Part shown: positions 28,301 to 38,240 of the stretch, piece by piece | How positions within the stretch are numbered: position 1 is the stretch's first letter | Layout: each line of letters opens with the position of its first letter | Origin: Chaetorhynchus papuensis | Taxonomy: Eukaryota > Chordata > Aves > Passeriformes > Rhipiduridae | Length of the DNA stretch: 64,000 nucleotides | Reading direction: 5' to 3' | Assembly: GCA_013396525.1 (NCBI GenBank) | Contig: VWYX01000252.1 | Location: forward strand, 714,364 to 778,363 | Made by a program: the position numbers and the translations under genes | The notes under the pieces: generated by a model | Database searches by the model: none | Told to the model about the DNA's origin: nothing | Seen by the model: the letters and a program-made list of their open reading frames with translations, nothing else

Positions 28301-31300
28301 GTGTTCAGGATCATTTTCTTCCAAAGAAGCAATACCCTTTCCACCTTTGCATCAGAGAGGCCCAAGGAAAGACAGAGATCAGCACATGGAACCTGTACAG
28401 ACAGAGAAAACAACTGTGGTTGATGAGATGGATGCAAAGTCCTTGAAGGCTGCTGGAGTAAACAGTAGATCTCCTGCAGCAAGTGAGCACGTAGTTACTG
28501 CCCCCAGAGAAAGGCGTCAGAAAGGCAAAAAGTTAACGAAAGACGGTTTTAAAGAGAAGCATTCCTTGAAATCTGTTACAGAGACAAGTCAAGCAGTAGG
28601 CAGTGATGAACTGAAACCAGAATTTGGCAATCAGGGTTTGGCAACTGAACAAATTAGCCAGAGGTTATGTAATAATATTCCTGCTGAAAAAGCTGGTGAG
28701 AAGTCTCCACCTTCACAAGGGCCATCTAAAGGGTCTGCAGTGCAGGTTGAAGCAGCCCCTAAGGAATCGCAGGCACCCAGGAAACGCACTATTAAAGTCA
28801 CTCTGACTCCTCTCAAGATGGAAAGTGAAAACCAGTCTAAAAATGCACAGCTGGAAAGTGATGTTGAAACACAGTCTGCAGGGGCAGACCTGGCTGCTTT
28901 GGCAGAGCCCTCCTCAGCTTCAGAAAGCCCGGAAGAGAACCCTGTAATTCAAGGAAGTCCAAATGAAGCACCAACACAGGAATCTCAGAATAACACATAT
29001 GAAAATTTGCCCATGCAAGATAACAGCTTGATGCTCCAGGATGGCACTAAAGCTCAAGAAGAAGGGTCATACAAGCGAAGGTATCCAAGGAGGAGTGCTC
29101 GGGCCAGATCCAATATGTTCTTTGGATTGACTCCTCTGTATGGCGTGAGGTCCTATGGAGAGGAAGACATTCCCTTCTACAGTAACTCAACTGGCAAGAA
29201 GCGAGGGAAGCGGTCTGCAGAAGGACAAGTGGATGGAGCAGATGACTTGAGCACATCAGATGAAGACGACTTATACTACTACAATTTTACAAGGACAGTG
29301 GTTTCCTCAAATACGGAGGAGAGGCTCGCGTCCCATAGCTTATTCAGGGAGGAGGAGCAGTGTGATCTTCCAAAAATCTCACAGCTAGATGGTGTGGATG
29401 ATGGAACTGAAAGTGATACGAGTGTCACAACAACAACCAGAAAAGTCAGCCAGGTAACTAAAAGGAGTGGCAAGGAGAATGGGACAGAGACCTTAAAGCT
29501 GGATAGAACTGAAGAAGCTGGTGAGAAAGTGCAAGTCACCAAGAGCTCCACTGTCCACAAAACCGACCCCAAGATTGATAACTGCCACGCTGTGAGCAGG
29601 GTTAAAGCGCAGAGTCAGGACTCTCTGGAAGCGCAGCTGAGTTCATTGGAAACGGGCCGCAGGGCTCACGCAAGCACACCTGCCGACAAGAACTTACTGG
29701 ACACTTTCAACACAGAACTTCTGAAATCTGACTCTGACAATAACAACAGTGATGACTGTGGGAACATACTCCCTTCCGACATCATGGACTTTGTGCTGAA
29801 GAACACACCATCTATGCAGGCTTTGGGAGAAAGTCCAGAGTCCTCATCATCTGAACTCCTGACACTTGGAGAAGGTTTAGGTCTTGACAGCAACCGTGGC
29901 AAGGATATGGGTTTGTTTGAGGTGTTCTCCCAGCAGCTGCCCACCACCGAACCAGTGGACAGCAGTGTCTCTTCCTCCATATCAGCAGAGGAGCAATTTG
30001 AGTTGCCACTGGAGCTTCCTTCCGATCTCTCTGTTCTGACCACTCGCAGCCCTACGGTGCCCAACCAAAATCACAGTAGGCTTGCCGTCATCTCGGAGTC
30101 TTCACTTTCCTCCTCGGGAGAGAGGTCAATGCTTGCCTTGCCTTCCACAGAATCTGGAGAGAAGAGAGTGACAGTCACAGAAAAATCTGCCTCAGGGGAA
30201 GGTGATGCAGCTCTCCTGAGTCCAGGGGTAGACCCAAGCCCCGAAGGACACATGACTCCCGATCACTTCATCCAGGGTCACATAGATGCAGAGCATATAG
30301 CCAGCCCAGCCTGCGGCCCTGTCGAGCAAGGGCATGGCAGCAACCAAGATTTAACAAGAAACAGCGGGACTCCGGGAATCCAGGTGCCAGTATCACCCAC
30401 TGTTCCCCTCCAGAGCCAGAAGTACGTGCCAAACTCCACAGACAGTCCTGGCCCCTCGCAGATCTCCAACGCTGCAGTGCAAACAACACCACCACACCTC
30501 AAGCCAGCCGCAGAAAAACTTCTGGTAGTTAATCAAAACATGCAGCCCCTGTACGTCCTCCAAACTCTTCCCAATGGTGTCACCCAAAAGATACAGTTAA
30601 CACCCTCCGTTAGTTCTGCGCAGAGTGTGATGGAAACCAACACTTCAGTTCTGGGGCCCATGGGGAGCGGGCTCACACTGACCGCAGGATTAAATCCAAG
30701 CTTGCCCCCATCTCAGTCGTTATTCCCTCCCACGAGCAAGGGTCTACTGCCCATGTCCCATCACCAGCATATACATCCCTTCTCCACACCTGCTCAGACA
30801 GGCTTCCCACCAAACATCAGCAGTCCTTCACCAGGTCTTCTAATCGGGGTGCAGCCACCCCCTGATCCTCAGCTCTTAGTGTCTGAAGCTAGTCAGAGGA
30901 CAGACCTTGGTACTGCTGCTTCTACACCAGCTGCTGCCCTGGGCAAGAAACGGCCCATATCTCGTCTGCAGTCACGGAAAAACAAGAAGCTGGCTCCTTC
31001 TGGAACCCCCTCTGCTATAGCTCCTTCTGATATGGTCTCCAACATGACCTTAATTAATTTTGCTCCTTCACAAATTTCTAACCACCCGTTGGATTTGGGA
31101 ACCATTGCGAATTCAACATCCCATAGAACTGTCCCCAATATTATCAAAAGGTCAAAGTCTGGGGTCATGTATTTTGAGCAAACATCTTTGCTTCCGCAAG
31201 GTGGGACCACTACTGCAGTCAGCACGTCTCCCAGCATTATTGGTCCAGATGCCAGTCACCTCCCAGCAGGGCCTGTATCAGGCCTAACGTCGAGTTCCTC

Positions 31301-34300
31301 AGTGCTGAACGTTGTATCCATGCAGGCCACGGCAGCCCCTAGTACTGGTGGGTCAGTTCCTGGTCACGTTTTGGGACAAAGTTCAGTAACATTAACAAGC
31401 CCTGGATTATTGGGGGACCTTGGTTCGATAAGCAACCTCCTGATCAAAGCTAGTCAGCAAAGCCTTGGTCTTCAGGAGCAGCACATGACTTTACCGCCAA
31501 GTTCTGGGATGTTTTCACAACTGGGAGCATCTCAAACTCCGTCTACGGCAGCCATGACAGCTGCATCAAGCATATGTGTTCTACCCTCAGCACAGACGAT
31601 GGGCATGACAGTCGCTCCATCCTCTGCTGACCCAGAAGGCTCGTACCAGCTTCAGCACATGACACAGCTCTTAGCCAACAAAACCGGGGTTGCATCCTCC
31701 CAGCTGGACCTTAGCACAGCTCCAGCAACAACGCAGTTGTCAAGCTTTCCACAGCTGGTCGATGTTCCAAACAATACCGGACTCGATCAAAGCAAGGCTT
31801 CCTCGTCAGCGATGCATGCCAGCTCAGCATCTCCAGGAGGCTCCCCGTCACCTGGTCAGCAGTCTGCGAGTAGCTCTGTGCTGGGTGCCACAAAAATGAA
31901 GCCAAAAATCAAACGCATCCAGCCGTTGTTAGACAAAGGGAATGGAAAGAAGCACAAAACTTCTCACATGTGGGCTGGTTCTTCTGAAGCTCATGTTCCT
32001 GACAAAGGGGCTGTTGCTGTACCCCAGGTCTCAGCTACAGGGTAAGAGGAGAGTTTGGTTTTGCTCATTCCTGAGGTTTTGTAACAGTATGGGAGAAACT
32101 TGCACTAGTTTCTCCAGCAAGTTGTGCAAGTCAAGGCAAATTGCAAAGTGCAACTTAAGATTCTGGTATGGTGCTGGAAGTGTGATCTGGTTCTCTGTAT
32201 CTTAGGAGCTGTCGTTGCTACTTGTGTAATTCTGCGGAGCTGCAGTGGATCCATTCCTGCTTTCCAGTCTCATTTATGGCACACATGAGATGGCAGGTAT
32301 TTTGAATGTTCCCAAATCTTTTTCTTCCAGGACTCCTGCTGTGAAGGCAGATGCGCAGGATGCAGCCAGCGTAGATCAGCTGTTGCAGAAGCCACGTGGG
32401 CAGTCTGCAGGGTAAGAGATGAACAGACCTTTCTATGTGATTCTGCTCGCTTGAGCTGAAGGGTATTTGTATGGAGAATGCAGGAAGTCTGGCATTCCTA
32501 GTTAAAATGCCTGGGGAGATTTCAGTGGGGAATGTACAGTCACATTTAGATGCAATATGGAAGCATTTTGCGTTAAGCTGTGTGTAGTTCTGGGAAGCTC
32601 AGTGCCTGCTGAGGAGATGTTCAGCAGTGTCTGATTGCGTGTTGGCCTACACCTTATTCCTTAGTGGGGCTGACACAGAGAGCGGGTCACAGGCTGTGTG
32701 AAATTAGGCTGCTGCCCACAGACTGCTAGAGGCCGCAAACAGAAATGCTCTTGAGTAGAATCTTTTTGTCTGTTCATTTCCAACTGAACTAATGTCAGAA
32801 CATTTGATCTGGAAAAAGGTTCTTGTGTCTGTCTAGTTCTCAAGATTTCATGGACTACTGCTCAGGGTCGGTGAGGAAATGAGGCAGGTGTTAGCTATTT
32901 TTCTCCATGTTCTCCTCCTTCCCTCCCAAGGCAACCAGCTGTGGTCCCAGAACCTCAATCAACACAGAACTCAATAAATGAGCAAGAAAATGCAGGTATG
33001 TCACTTCTTCAAAAACACCTAGTCTTGGAATTCTCCAGGACTGGGAAGGTGATGTTTGAAGATTGGATTTTTGTGTTTGTCATTCTGTCAGGAAAGGCTC
33101 AGAGCTATTAGCTTGTGTTCCCTTGCTATAAGGGGAGGAAAGGTTTGTTTGCTATTTGTAGATGTTGGACAAATAGTTTTGTCTCTGTTTTTAGTTTGTG
33201 AGAATTTCAGCACTTGGGATTTCACATTCTTACTGCAACGCTCTGTATAATTTTTTTCTTGGCTGGATTTGCTGGTGAAAAGGCAAGCCAGTAAGTTATT
33301 TTCAGTCATGGAACAACAGGTGTGAGAAGCGTTGTTGTTTCCAATTCCCGTCTTCATGCTGGCTTCTGTCTTTTCTAGGCTCAAAAGCTCTCGAGGAAGA
33401 AGAGAGCACTTTCAGCTCCCCTCTTATGTTTTGGCTTCAGCAAGAACAAAAGAGGAAAGAGTGTCTTGGTGAGAAGAAACCAAAAAAAGGTTTGGTTTTT
33501 GAGATCTCTAGTGATGATGGTTTTCAGATCTGCGCAGAAAGCATTGAAGGTGAGAACCGTGCAGTGTTGGTTGTACTGGTTTTACCTGTTCTTACTAGAA
33601 GTAAAAATATTACTTCTGAGGACCTCTTACTTGCTTTATTTATAGATTTAAAAAAAGAGAGAAAGAGAAATCTCTTGTTTTGCAGCCCTAGAACAATCCT
33701 AGTTCCTGATAATGTCTGGATTCTATTATTTTTCTTCTTTTTTTGCAACATAATATATTCAGTGGAATATATATCACTGACCCATTTTGTTTTATCAATT
33801 GACCAATGATGTTGAACCATAGTTTGTCAAGAAATAGGCAGTGTGGATCACACAGTGGAGTATTGGGTGTCCAGACTTTTCATCCAGACCAATTGCTGAA
33901 TACCCTGCCTTCCCTTATGCCAGTGCAAATTTTCAAGAGGATGAAAGCAATTGGATCCAAGGATCTTAATTTATGGCCTGTGGAAAGTTGCAAACTTCAT
34001 ATTCTCCAATTAGTTTATTTAAATATGAGTATCCCAGCATTTGGATACCCTGTCACCATTTGTCACCTGTGTGTGTGCTGCAGATGCCTGGAAGTCGCTG
34101 ACTGACAAGGTGCAAGAGGCCCGTTCGAACGCCCGCCTGAAGCAGCTGTCCTTTGCAGGTAACACCCTGCGCTGAGCGCTGAGAGCAAACAGATCTTTCT
34201 GTGAGGGTCTTAGAGTCTTAATAGTTCCAGTTAATCTGCTGCATGCTTTATGGAGGGTAATTTCTTCCCAGTGGAAGGATTAGAAACTCTCACGTAGAAC

Positions 34301-36759
34301 GTAGTAGCTAATACAGTGCTGCTGTGACAGCTGTGTGGTGTTCCAACTCTTTGTGACAAGCTGCTGTATCTTCCTGCTCTGTCTGCACTGATAGTGTTTG
34401 TTGTGCTCTGTTTATTGTTCCAGGTGTGAATGGTTTGAGGATGTTGGGGATTATCCATGATACCGTTGTGTTCCTGATTGAGCAACTGTATGGAGCGAAG
34501 CACTGCCACAACTACAAGTTCAGATTTCACAAGCCAGAGGAGGCCAATGAACCTCCTTTGAACCCACATGGCTCTGCTCGGGCCGAAGTCCACCTGAGGC
34601 AAGTGTGAGCCTTGTTGGTATTGGGGTTAACAGCCCTTTGGCTCTATAACTGATGCTGTGGCAGGGCAGGAGCAACAAATCTCAGCAGCACCAAAGCTCT
34701 CAGTTAAATGTTAACAACTGGCACATGAAAATGAACCATTTGGCATCTTCGAAGTCTGCACATTTTCCTGTGCCACTTTGTGGCCCTTTGCTTGGTTTAA
34801 CAAAGCTTTCCTGGCTGGGGCTGTTACTGGAGGTTCTCAGAACCTGCTGTGCCTACCCTGATGTGCAGGGGCTGTAAGAGAGGACAGAATAGGCAAGGTG
34901 TGAGGCAGTAAACACGTCAGACTGTTGTGGCAACCACATGTTTATTTTCAGACAGTTAAACAAACTCCCTTTGGTCTCTTTAAATTGCAGGAAATCTGCA
35001 TTTGATATGTTTAATTTCTTGGCTTCTAAACACCGACAGCCACCAGAGTACAACCCACATGACGAGGAAGAGGAAGAAGTGCAGCTGAAATCAGCCCGGT
35101 ACGCAGCAGGGCTTAAAGGTTCAAAGGGGAAAATAGCGTTGGGGTGTTAAAACGAGCAGATTTGGCTTAGTTAAGGGTTGCGTGCTTTGAGGAGCGTTTA
35201 AACCTTGAAAGCTGCCAAGCACTTTGAGGAACAAGACATAGAGGTGACTCCTGCAATAACAAGCAAGGTGACAGCTGAAGGTGACCATCAGGCCAGTCTG
35301 TCTTCAAATGCTTCTTTTCCTTGCTAATGTAAAACAATCTGATGAGAATTTGAGGAGGAAAGGGAGGAAATGATCTTTTTACATATATCTGTATGAAAAC
35401 ACTGCATTAATTTTGATTGTGTTCTCTGTAGGCTGCAGTGTCACAGTGTATAAATTACTCCATCTTGGAAAGTGCCCCAGTTAATACATGGAACAGAGTC
35501 TCAAATACAGGTCATCACTTAGCAGTGCCTCTTTGTTCTAGGAGGGCGACCAGTATGGATCTGCCAATGCCCATGCGCTTCCGGCACTTGAAGAAGACCT
35601 CGAAGGAGGCAGTTGGTGTCTACAGGTACGGTTTTGCTCTGGTACCATTGCCTACAGGATAGGGGACGGTGGAAACTGGAAACCTTCTGTGAAGCCAGAC
35701 TGCAAAATTGAGGGGGAAAAGCAGACTTGAGACTTTTTCCCTCTTCCTTCTCCCTGCCCAGGCTATTGAAAAGTAATCCTCTGTACAAATCACTTGCTCC
35801 TTGCTGGATTTACCTTGGCAGTAGCTCAGATGTGGGCAGAGTGACCTGGTGGTGTTCTTGTTAGTGTTCCCTTAGAGAAGGGTTAACAGTACCACAGTGG
35901 TCCTTGTCACAAATAGCCTGTTTTCTGCAGCCTTTGCAATCTGATGCTCTTGAGTTTTGCTTGTCTCATTTGAAATAATTTGCTTTTCTTGTTGCATTTT
36001 AGGTCTCCTATCCATGGCCGGGGTCTGTTCTGCAAAAGGAACATCGATGCAGGTGAGATGGTGATCGAATATTCAGGCAATGTCATTCGCTCCATCCTCA
36101 CTGACAAACGAGAGAAATACTACGACAGTAAGGTGAGTTTTGGGCTTTTGTAGATGTTCTTAAAGAGTTTGGGAGAGCTAGAAAGTGGCTGTGAAGGTAG
36201 GACAGGCCTATGTGAAAATTCTGTTGGGAACATCACAAATTGGGATTACAGACTTGGGCTATTTTCATTTTTGCTGGAGGTTTAGAGGCACTTCTCATTC
36301 CCTTCTGTGGTCTGGGCAGGGTCTCAGATCACAGAACGCAGGCATGAAATGATTCAGGTGGGAGTGTGTGAGGCCCGGTGGAGAGAGGCTGCAGAGCTCC
36401 CTCAGAGCCTCAAAGCTGGGCTGCGTGCTGGGGTGGCTGTGCTGCCCTGCCTGCTCCAACCCTCCTCTGTCCTCCCTGCGCAGGGCATCGGGTGCTACAT
36501 GTTCCGCATTGACGACTCCGAGGTGGTGGATGCCACCATGCACGGGAACGCGGCCCGCTTCATCAACCACTCCTGCGAGCCCAACTGCTACTCCCGGGTC
36601 ATCAACATCGATGGCCAGAAACACATTGTCATCTTTGCCATGCGCAAAATCTACCGAGGGGAAGAGCTCACCTATGACTACAAGTTCCCCATTGAAGACG
36701 CCAGCAACAAACTGCCCTGTAACTGCGGTGCCAAGAAGTGTAGGAAGTTCTTAAACTAG
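7251..36759 (+). CDS. KMT2A: KMT2A (MLL1) histone H3K4 methyltransferase, exons 2-36
   Basis: Nuclear trithorax-family enzyme that methylates histone H3 lysine 4 at developmental gene promoters, within the WDR5-RBBP5-ASH2L-DPY30 complex. Exons 2-36 are: 7251-7320, 8365-11030, 12311-12488, 12860-13094, 14091-14155, 14690-15061, 15668-15741, 16351-16479, 17331-17444, 18591-18737, 18991-19086, 19886-20006, 20763-20876, 21224-21408, 21990-22163, 22914-23024, 23275-23348, 23847-24040, 24354-24460, 24604-24741, 25242-25400, 25691-25808, 25888-25966, 26217-26377, 27020-27205, 27742-32041, 32331-32411, 32931-32995, 33379-33549, 34084-34158, 34424-34598, 34991-35098, 35542-35625, 36003-36132, 36484-36759. 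They sum to 11,532 nt, exactly 3,844 codons with the stop, so every junction keeps phase. All introns are GT-AG except intron 32, which is GC-AG. The missing exon 1 carries the menin- and LEDGF-binding N-terminus. Domain details are in separate entries. Confidence 0.98.
8365..11030 (+). CDS. KMT2A: KMT2A exon 3: AT-hooks and basic/serine-rich region
   Basis: This 2,666-nt exon encodes 888 residues that target MLL1 to DNA and to nuclear speckles. Three AT-hooks are visible: RGRPR at 8388-8402, RRGRPP at 8526-8543 and RRRGRPP at 8775-8795. Then come lysine-rich stretches, the conserved NIRQFIMPVVSAISSRIIKT segment, a Ser-rich region, a proline stretch (SSPPPPLLTPPPP) and an RE/KE-rich charged segment near 10440-10570. 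A small local expansion repeats SATGT twice near 10045-10070, where mammals have a different Ser/Gly-rich sequence. Long open frames also exist on the opposite strand here, but they mirror this exon's biased codons and are not genes. Confidence 0.97.
12311..12488 (+). CDS. KMT2A: KMT2A exon 4
   Basis: This exon encodes GQESDSSETSVRGPRIKHVC and on to KILSSMGND, a conserved segment between the charged region and the CXXC domain that is part of the repression domain RD1. Splice sites are standard (ctag acceptor, gtgagt donor). Confidence 0.96.
12704..12742. repeat. 39-nt perfect alternating purine-pyrimidine run
   Basis: Purine and pyrimidine alternate without a break for 39 nt, mixing CA/TG, GC, AC/GT and TA steps. 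Such runs favour left-handed Z-DNA under negative supercoiling. It lies in KMT2A intron 4, just upstream of the CXXC exon. Confidence 0.9.
12860..14155 (+). CDS. KMT2A: KMT2A exons 5-6: CXXC zinc finger
   Basis: Exon 5 (12860-13094) and exon 6 (14091-14155) encode the CXXC domain, which binds unmethylated CpG DNA and keeps MLL1 at CpG-island promoters. The zinc ligands appear in order: RRCGQCSGC, DCGLCTNC, then QCCKMRKC across the splice junction, with the DNA-contacting KFGG motif between them. A basic run (KKGRRSRR) precedes the domain. The junction splits the lysine codon of CCK, and the frame continues into QNLQWMPSKAYLQKQ. Confidence 0.97.
14690..16479 (+). CDS. KMT2A: KMT2A exons 7-9: Lys/Pro/Ser-rich linker
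   Basis: Exons 7 (14690-15061), 8 (15668-15741) and 9 (16351-16479) encode a low-complexity linker between the CXXC and PHD domains, beginning AKKKEKKSKT and ending in the conserved DGVHRIRVDFK. The order and phases fit the mammalian gene, though exon 7 is more diverged than the flanking domains. In human leukaemia the breakpoint cluster begins at exon 8, so these introns correspond to its upstream part. Confidence 0.95.
16918..17030 (+). terminator. KMT2A: Candidate intronic poly(A) signals in KMT2A intron 9
   Basis: Sense-strand AATAAA hexamers occur at 16924-16929 and 17025-17030 in an AT-rich part of intron 9. Intron 10 holds two more at 17501-17506 and 17508-17513. Use of any of them would give a message ending after the CXXC and linker or after exon 10. 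They could also be chance matches in AT-rich intron. Confidence 0.3.
17331..20876 (+). CDS. KMT2A: KMT2A exons 10-14: PHD fingers 1-3
   Basis: Exons are 17331-17444, 18591-18737, 18991-19086, 19886-20006 and 20763-20876. Exon 10 ends in VVCFLCASSGHVE, the start of PHD1, which continues in exon 11 (YCQVCCEPFHKFC and NWCCRRCKFC). PHD2 runs through CHVCGRQH, LLECNKCRNSYHPEC and WICTKCVRC in exons 11-13. PHD3 starts with NFCPLCDKCY in exon 14 and finishes in exon 15. In the family PHD3 reads H3K4me3 and can bind CYP33, while PHD1-3 loss occurs in leukaemic fusions. Exon 12 has a tandem TAGCAG acceptor at 18988-18993, which could include or skip one Gln. Confidence 0.97.
21224..23348 (+). CDS. KMT2A: KMT2A exons 15-18: end of PHD3 and bromodomain
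   Basis: Exons are 21224-21408, 21990-22163, 22914-23024 and 23275-23348. Exon 15 completes PHD3 (AYTCINCTEQHP) and starts the atypical bromodomain (WRLALEKELQISLKQVLTAL). Exon 16 is a variable acidic insert (PETEESIPSRSSPEG). Exons 17-18 supply the later helices (LDFSDDIVKIIQAAI and QMERVFPWFSVKKSRFWEP). In MLL1 this bromodomain packs on PHD3 and assists H3K4me3 reading rather than binding acetyl-lysine strongly. Confidence 0.96.
23847..24040 (+). CDS. KMT2A: KMT2A exon 19, with HCF-binding motif
   Basis: This exon encodes GMLPNAVLPPSLDHNYAQWQ and a proline-rich segment. The DHNY tetrapeptide at 23887-23898 fits the [D/E]HxY HCF-1 binding motif known in MLL1. The acceptor is atctcag and the donor gtaagag, and the exon completes a codon split with exon 18. 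Confidence 0.95.
24354..25400 (+). CDS. KMT2A: KMT2A exons 20-22: extended PHD4 (ePHD)
   Basis: Exons are 24354-24460, 24604-24741 and 25242-25400. They encode an extended PHD: QCALCLKYGDD, then the EWTHVNCALWSAEV knuckle, CEFCQKSGATVGCC, CTSNYHFMCSRAKNC, and CQRHRDLIKGE at the end. Cys and His ligand spacing fits the ePHD family. The domain sits just before FYRN, as in all KMT2A/KMT2B proteins. Confidence 0.97.
25691..26377 (+). CDS. KMT2A: KMT2A exons 23-25: FYRN domain
   Basis: Exons are 25691-25808, 25888-25966 and 26217-26377. They encode VVPENGFEVLRRVFVDFEGI, GLEPENIHMMIGSMTID, FPIGYQCSRVYWSTTDARKR and a short tail. FYRN pairs with FYRC, encoded about 8 kb downstream, to hold the two halves of MLL1 together after taspase-1 cleavage. 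Intron 23 is only 79 nt long. Confidence 0.97.
27020..27205 (+). CDS. KMT2A: KMT2A exon 26
   Basis: A 186-nt exon encoding a Ser/Pro-rich segment (EILPKDTRNAPEIVNPPSPD, then RSPGSRPLPSAG). It is clearly related to the mammalian exon but less conserved than the neighbouring domains. The acceptor caacaatag is weak in pyrimidines, with the T-rich stretch a little farther upstream. Confidence 0.94.
27742..32041 (+). CDS. KMT2A: KMT2A exon 27: giant exon with taspase sites and activation domain
   Basis: One 4,300-nt exon encodes about 1,433 residues between FYRN and FYRC. The first third is Ser/Thr-rich and fairly diverged. A highly conserved centre starts at YKRRYPRRSARARSNMFFGL and holds both taspase-1 sites and the CBP-binding activation motif. 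The last third is Ser/Pro/Gln-rich and ends in GKKHKTSHMW. The protein is cut here into MLL-N (DNA and chromatin targeting) and MLL-C (SET). The donor GG|gtaag leaves the exon in phase 2, and exon 28 restores the frame. Confidence 0.98.
29226..29246 (+). other. KMT2A: Taspase-1 cleavage site CS1 in KMT2A
   Basis: The codons spell QVDGADD, matching the Q-(hydrophobic)-D|G-x-D-D consensus. Cleavage falls between Asp (29232-29234) and Gly (29235-29237). It lies in the conserved centre of exon 27. Confidence 0.93.
29382..29402 (+). other. KMT2A: Taspase-1 cleavage site CS2 in KMT2A
   Basis: The codons spell QLDGVDD, again the taspase-1 consensus, 52 codons after CS1. CS2 is the more efficiently cut site in mammals. 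Both sites being intact implies normal maturation into MLL-N and MLL-C. Confidence 0.93.
29754..29807 (+). other. KMT2A: KIX-binding transactivation motif in KMT2A
   Basis: The codons spell DCGNILPSDIMDFVLKNT. The amphipathic ILPSDIMDFVL segment is the known MLL1 ligand of the CBP/p300 KIX domain. It looks fully conserved, so MLL-C should keep its coactivator recruitment. Confidence 0.93.
32331..33549 (+). CDS. KMT2A: KMT2A exons 28-30
   Basis: Exons are 32331-32411, 32931-32995 and 33379-33549. Exons 28-29 are small and fairly diverged (TPAVKADAQDAASVDQLLQK, then QPAVVPEPQSTQN). Exon 30 returns to strong conservation (SSPLMFWLQQEQKRKE, then KKPKKGLVFEISSDDGFQIC). Exons 27 and 28 both end GG|gtaag and both next exons start with G, so these junctions are alike in phase. 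Confidence 0.95.
34084..34598 (+). CDS. KMT2A: KMT2A exons 31-32: FYRC domain and start of the Win motif
   Basis: Exon 31 (34084-34158) encodes DAWKSLTDKVQEARSNARLK. Exon 32 (34424-34598) encodes the FYRC core (NGLRMLGIIHDTVVFLIEQL, then YKFRFHKPEE) and ends in GSARAEVHL plus two bases of an Arg codon. FYRC docks on FYRN. The Win motif (GSARAEVHLRKS) inserts its first Arg into the WDR5 central pocket. The exon 32 donor is GC (AG|gcaagt) rather than GT; no GT nearby keeps the frame into exon 33. Confidence 0.97.
34599..34990 (+). other. KMT2A: GC-AG intron 32 of KMT2A
   Basis: The intron begins AG|gcaagt, the strong consensus for the rare GC class of U2 introns, and ends in aaattgcag. It splits the second Arg codon of the Win motif (AG|G). 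The nearby gtgtga at 34603 would shift the frame. All other KMT2A junctions in the window use GT. Confidence 0.88.
34991..35625 (+). CDS. KMT2A: KMT2A exons 33-34
   Basis: Exon 33 (34991-35098) encodes the end of the Win motif (RKS), then AFDMFNFLASKHRQPPEYNP and an acidic stretch (DEEEEEVQL). Exon 34 (35542-35625) encodes RRATSMDLPMPMRFRHLKK and leads into the pre-SET/N-SET region. N-SET contacts RBBP5 and ASH2L in the MLL core complex. Confidence 0.96.
36003..36759 (+). CDS. KMT2A: KMT2A exons 35-36: SET and post-SET catalytic domain
   Basis: Exon 35 (36003-36132) encodes SPIHGRGLFCKRNIDAGEMV through YYDSK. Exon 36 (36484-36759) encodes GIGCYMFRIDDSEVVDATMH to the stop. The S-adenosylmethionine-binding RFINHSCEPNC motif, the catalytic-channel EELTYDYKF motif and the zinc-binding post-SET CNCGAKKCRKFLN are intact, so the enzyme should be active. 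Differences from the human domain are few, such as Ser for Ala in EYSGNVIRS and Leu for Gln in SILTDK. The stop is TAG at 36757-36759. Confidence 0.98.
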
Positions 36760-38165
36760 AACTTCCATCAGCTGCAAGTAAGCCCTGCGGGGCCTGGGGT
36801 CAACCAAAGCTTCGAGTGAGCCCCTCCCCGGCCGCTCGGACGGGACAGAGAGGCCAGAAGCAGGAGTGAAGATGGACTGGGCTCAGGGACCTGAGACTGG
36901 CGGCTATGTTTGTCCGAGTCCACATCTTCATGTCTCGCATGTGCACACTCACCCTTGTGAGAGACACGGGCGGCTGGAGAAGATCCCCAGCGTGGTTATG
37001 TTTTTGCTATTCTCATTTCCCCCCGCCCTCATATTTGTTTCTCAGCGTGGGGCTAATGAGAGGGAGAGGGGAGGGGAGGTCACCCCAGGCCCAGGCACGG
37101 GGCAGCAGTCATGGGTCGTGTCCCTCTCTGTCTCCTGGCTCAGAGCTCTCCTTCCAAGGGCTGAGTCAGTGGTTGGGTAGCGCAATATTTGAGCTTGCCT
37201 CCTGGGGAGAAGAGCTGTGCCTCGCCAACAGCCCCCTGGAACTGCATGTCTGCAAAACACTATGTGTGAGTGGGAGTAGGTGTGCTGCCTGCGCAGGGCT
37301 CTGTGGCACAGGGGGCTGGCTTGGCTGCTCGTGAGGAGAGCGGAACAGAGCAGCCCACAACTAGACACAAGAAGAGTTCCGCTGGCGTCTTGCTCTGAAA
37401 TCCCTGCCTGAGAGCAGGGGAACTCCTGGCATTCTTTGGCAGAGAGGGCTTGTGCCAATAGTTGGGGCACTGTAAGTCTTTGCCAGCAAAGGCTCCCATT
37501 TACCAACGCCCTCCCTCTGTGGCCATGTGGGATGGAAGTGGTCCTCTGGGACTTGTCTCCAGCAGCTGGCTTCCTCCTCTGCCCAGCGAGCTGCTGGCGC
37601 AGCCAGCCAGCAGTGTCCCAAGGAACCGGACAGAAGTCTCTAGGGAGAGAGGTGGAGTGCGAGCCAGCTTCGGCCTTGGCCACACACTGTCGCAGAGCAG
37701 GAGCTAGGAAGGACTGGTATGGAGGCACCCACTCTGCTCTGCCGTGCCACAGTGTCCGAAGGCTGTGGGGGGCAGGCAGGAGAGTGACCCTGCAGGCAGG
37801 TGCCTGCCATGGTCAGTTGCCTGGGTGTAGTCATGTTGTGTTCCCCAGAAGACACAGCAAGGGCACCAAAACGGAGCCAAAGTTCTCTGCAAAGGCAAGG
37901 CCAAGCACCAGCCGGCCTCGTCCGCGCAGCATCCCCTAACTTAGGGGAAATGCGTGAGGAATTGGCACAGTGGACGAGGAACCGGGCCAGGTCTGAGCAA
38001 GTTGAGGGACACCACCGTCCTGGTTGGAGCAGTGTGAGTCCTCCTTCCCATGGGGTCTGCCCTGTGCCTCAGAGCAAAACCAGAGAGAGAGAAGTGAGAG
38101 ACCCAAGCCTGACAGTGACAACATTGGATTCTGCTCTGTTCTGTTTACAGTTTAGTATTTAAGGT

Positions 38166-38240
38166 TTTATAAATGTAAATATATTTTGTATATTTTTCTA
38201 TGAGAAGCACTTCATAGGGGAAAGCACTTATGACGAGGCT
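38166..38240 (+). promoter_or_regulatory. KMT2A: Conserved AT-rich block in the KMT2A 3' UTR
   Basis: An AT-rich stretch beginning TTTATAAATGTAAATATA, followed by a GAGAAGCACTTCATAGGG segment, closely resembles the human KMT2A 3' UTR as I remember it. Strong conservation in untranslated sequence suggests binding sites for RNA-binding proteins or microRNAs. No specific factor can be named. Confidence 0.5.

Noticed and set aside
34603..34608. gtgtga as a GT donor for KMT2A exon 32
   Set aside because: It would add codons and shift exon 33 out of frame, losing the conserved RKSAFDMFNF. The GC donor four bases upstream fits exactly.
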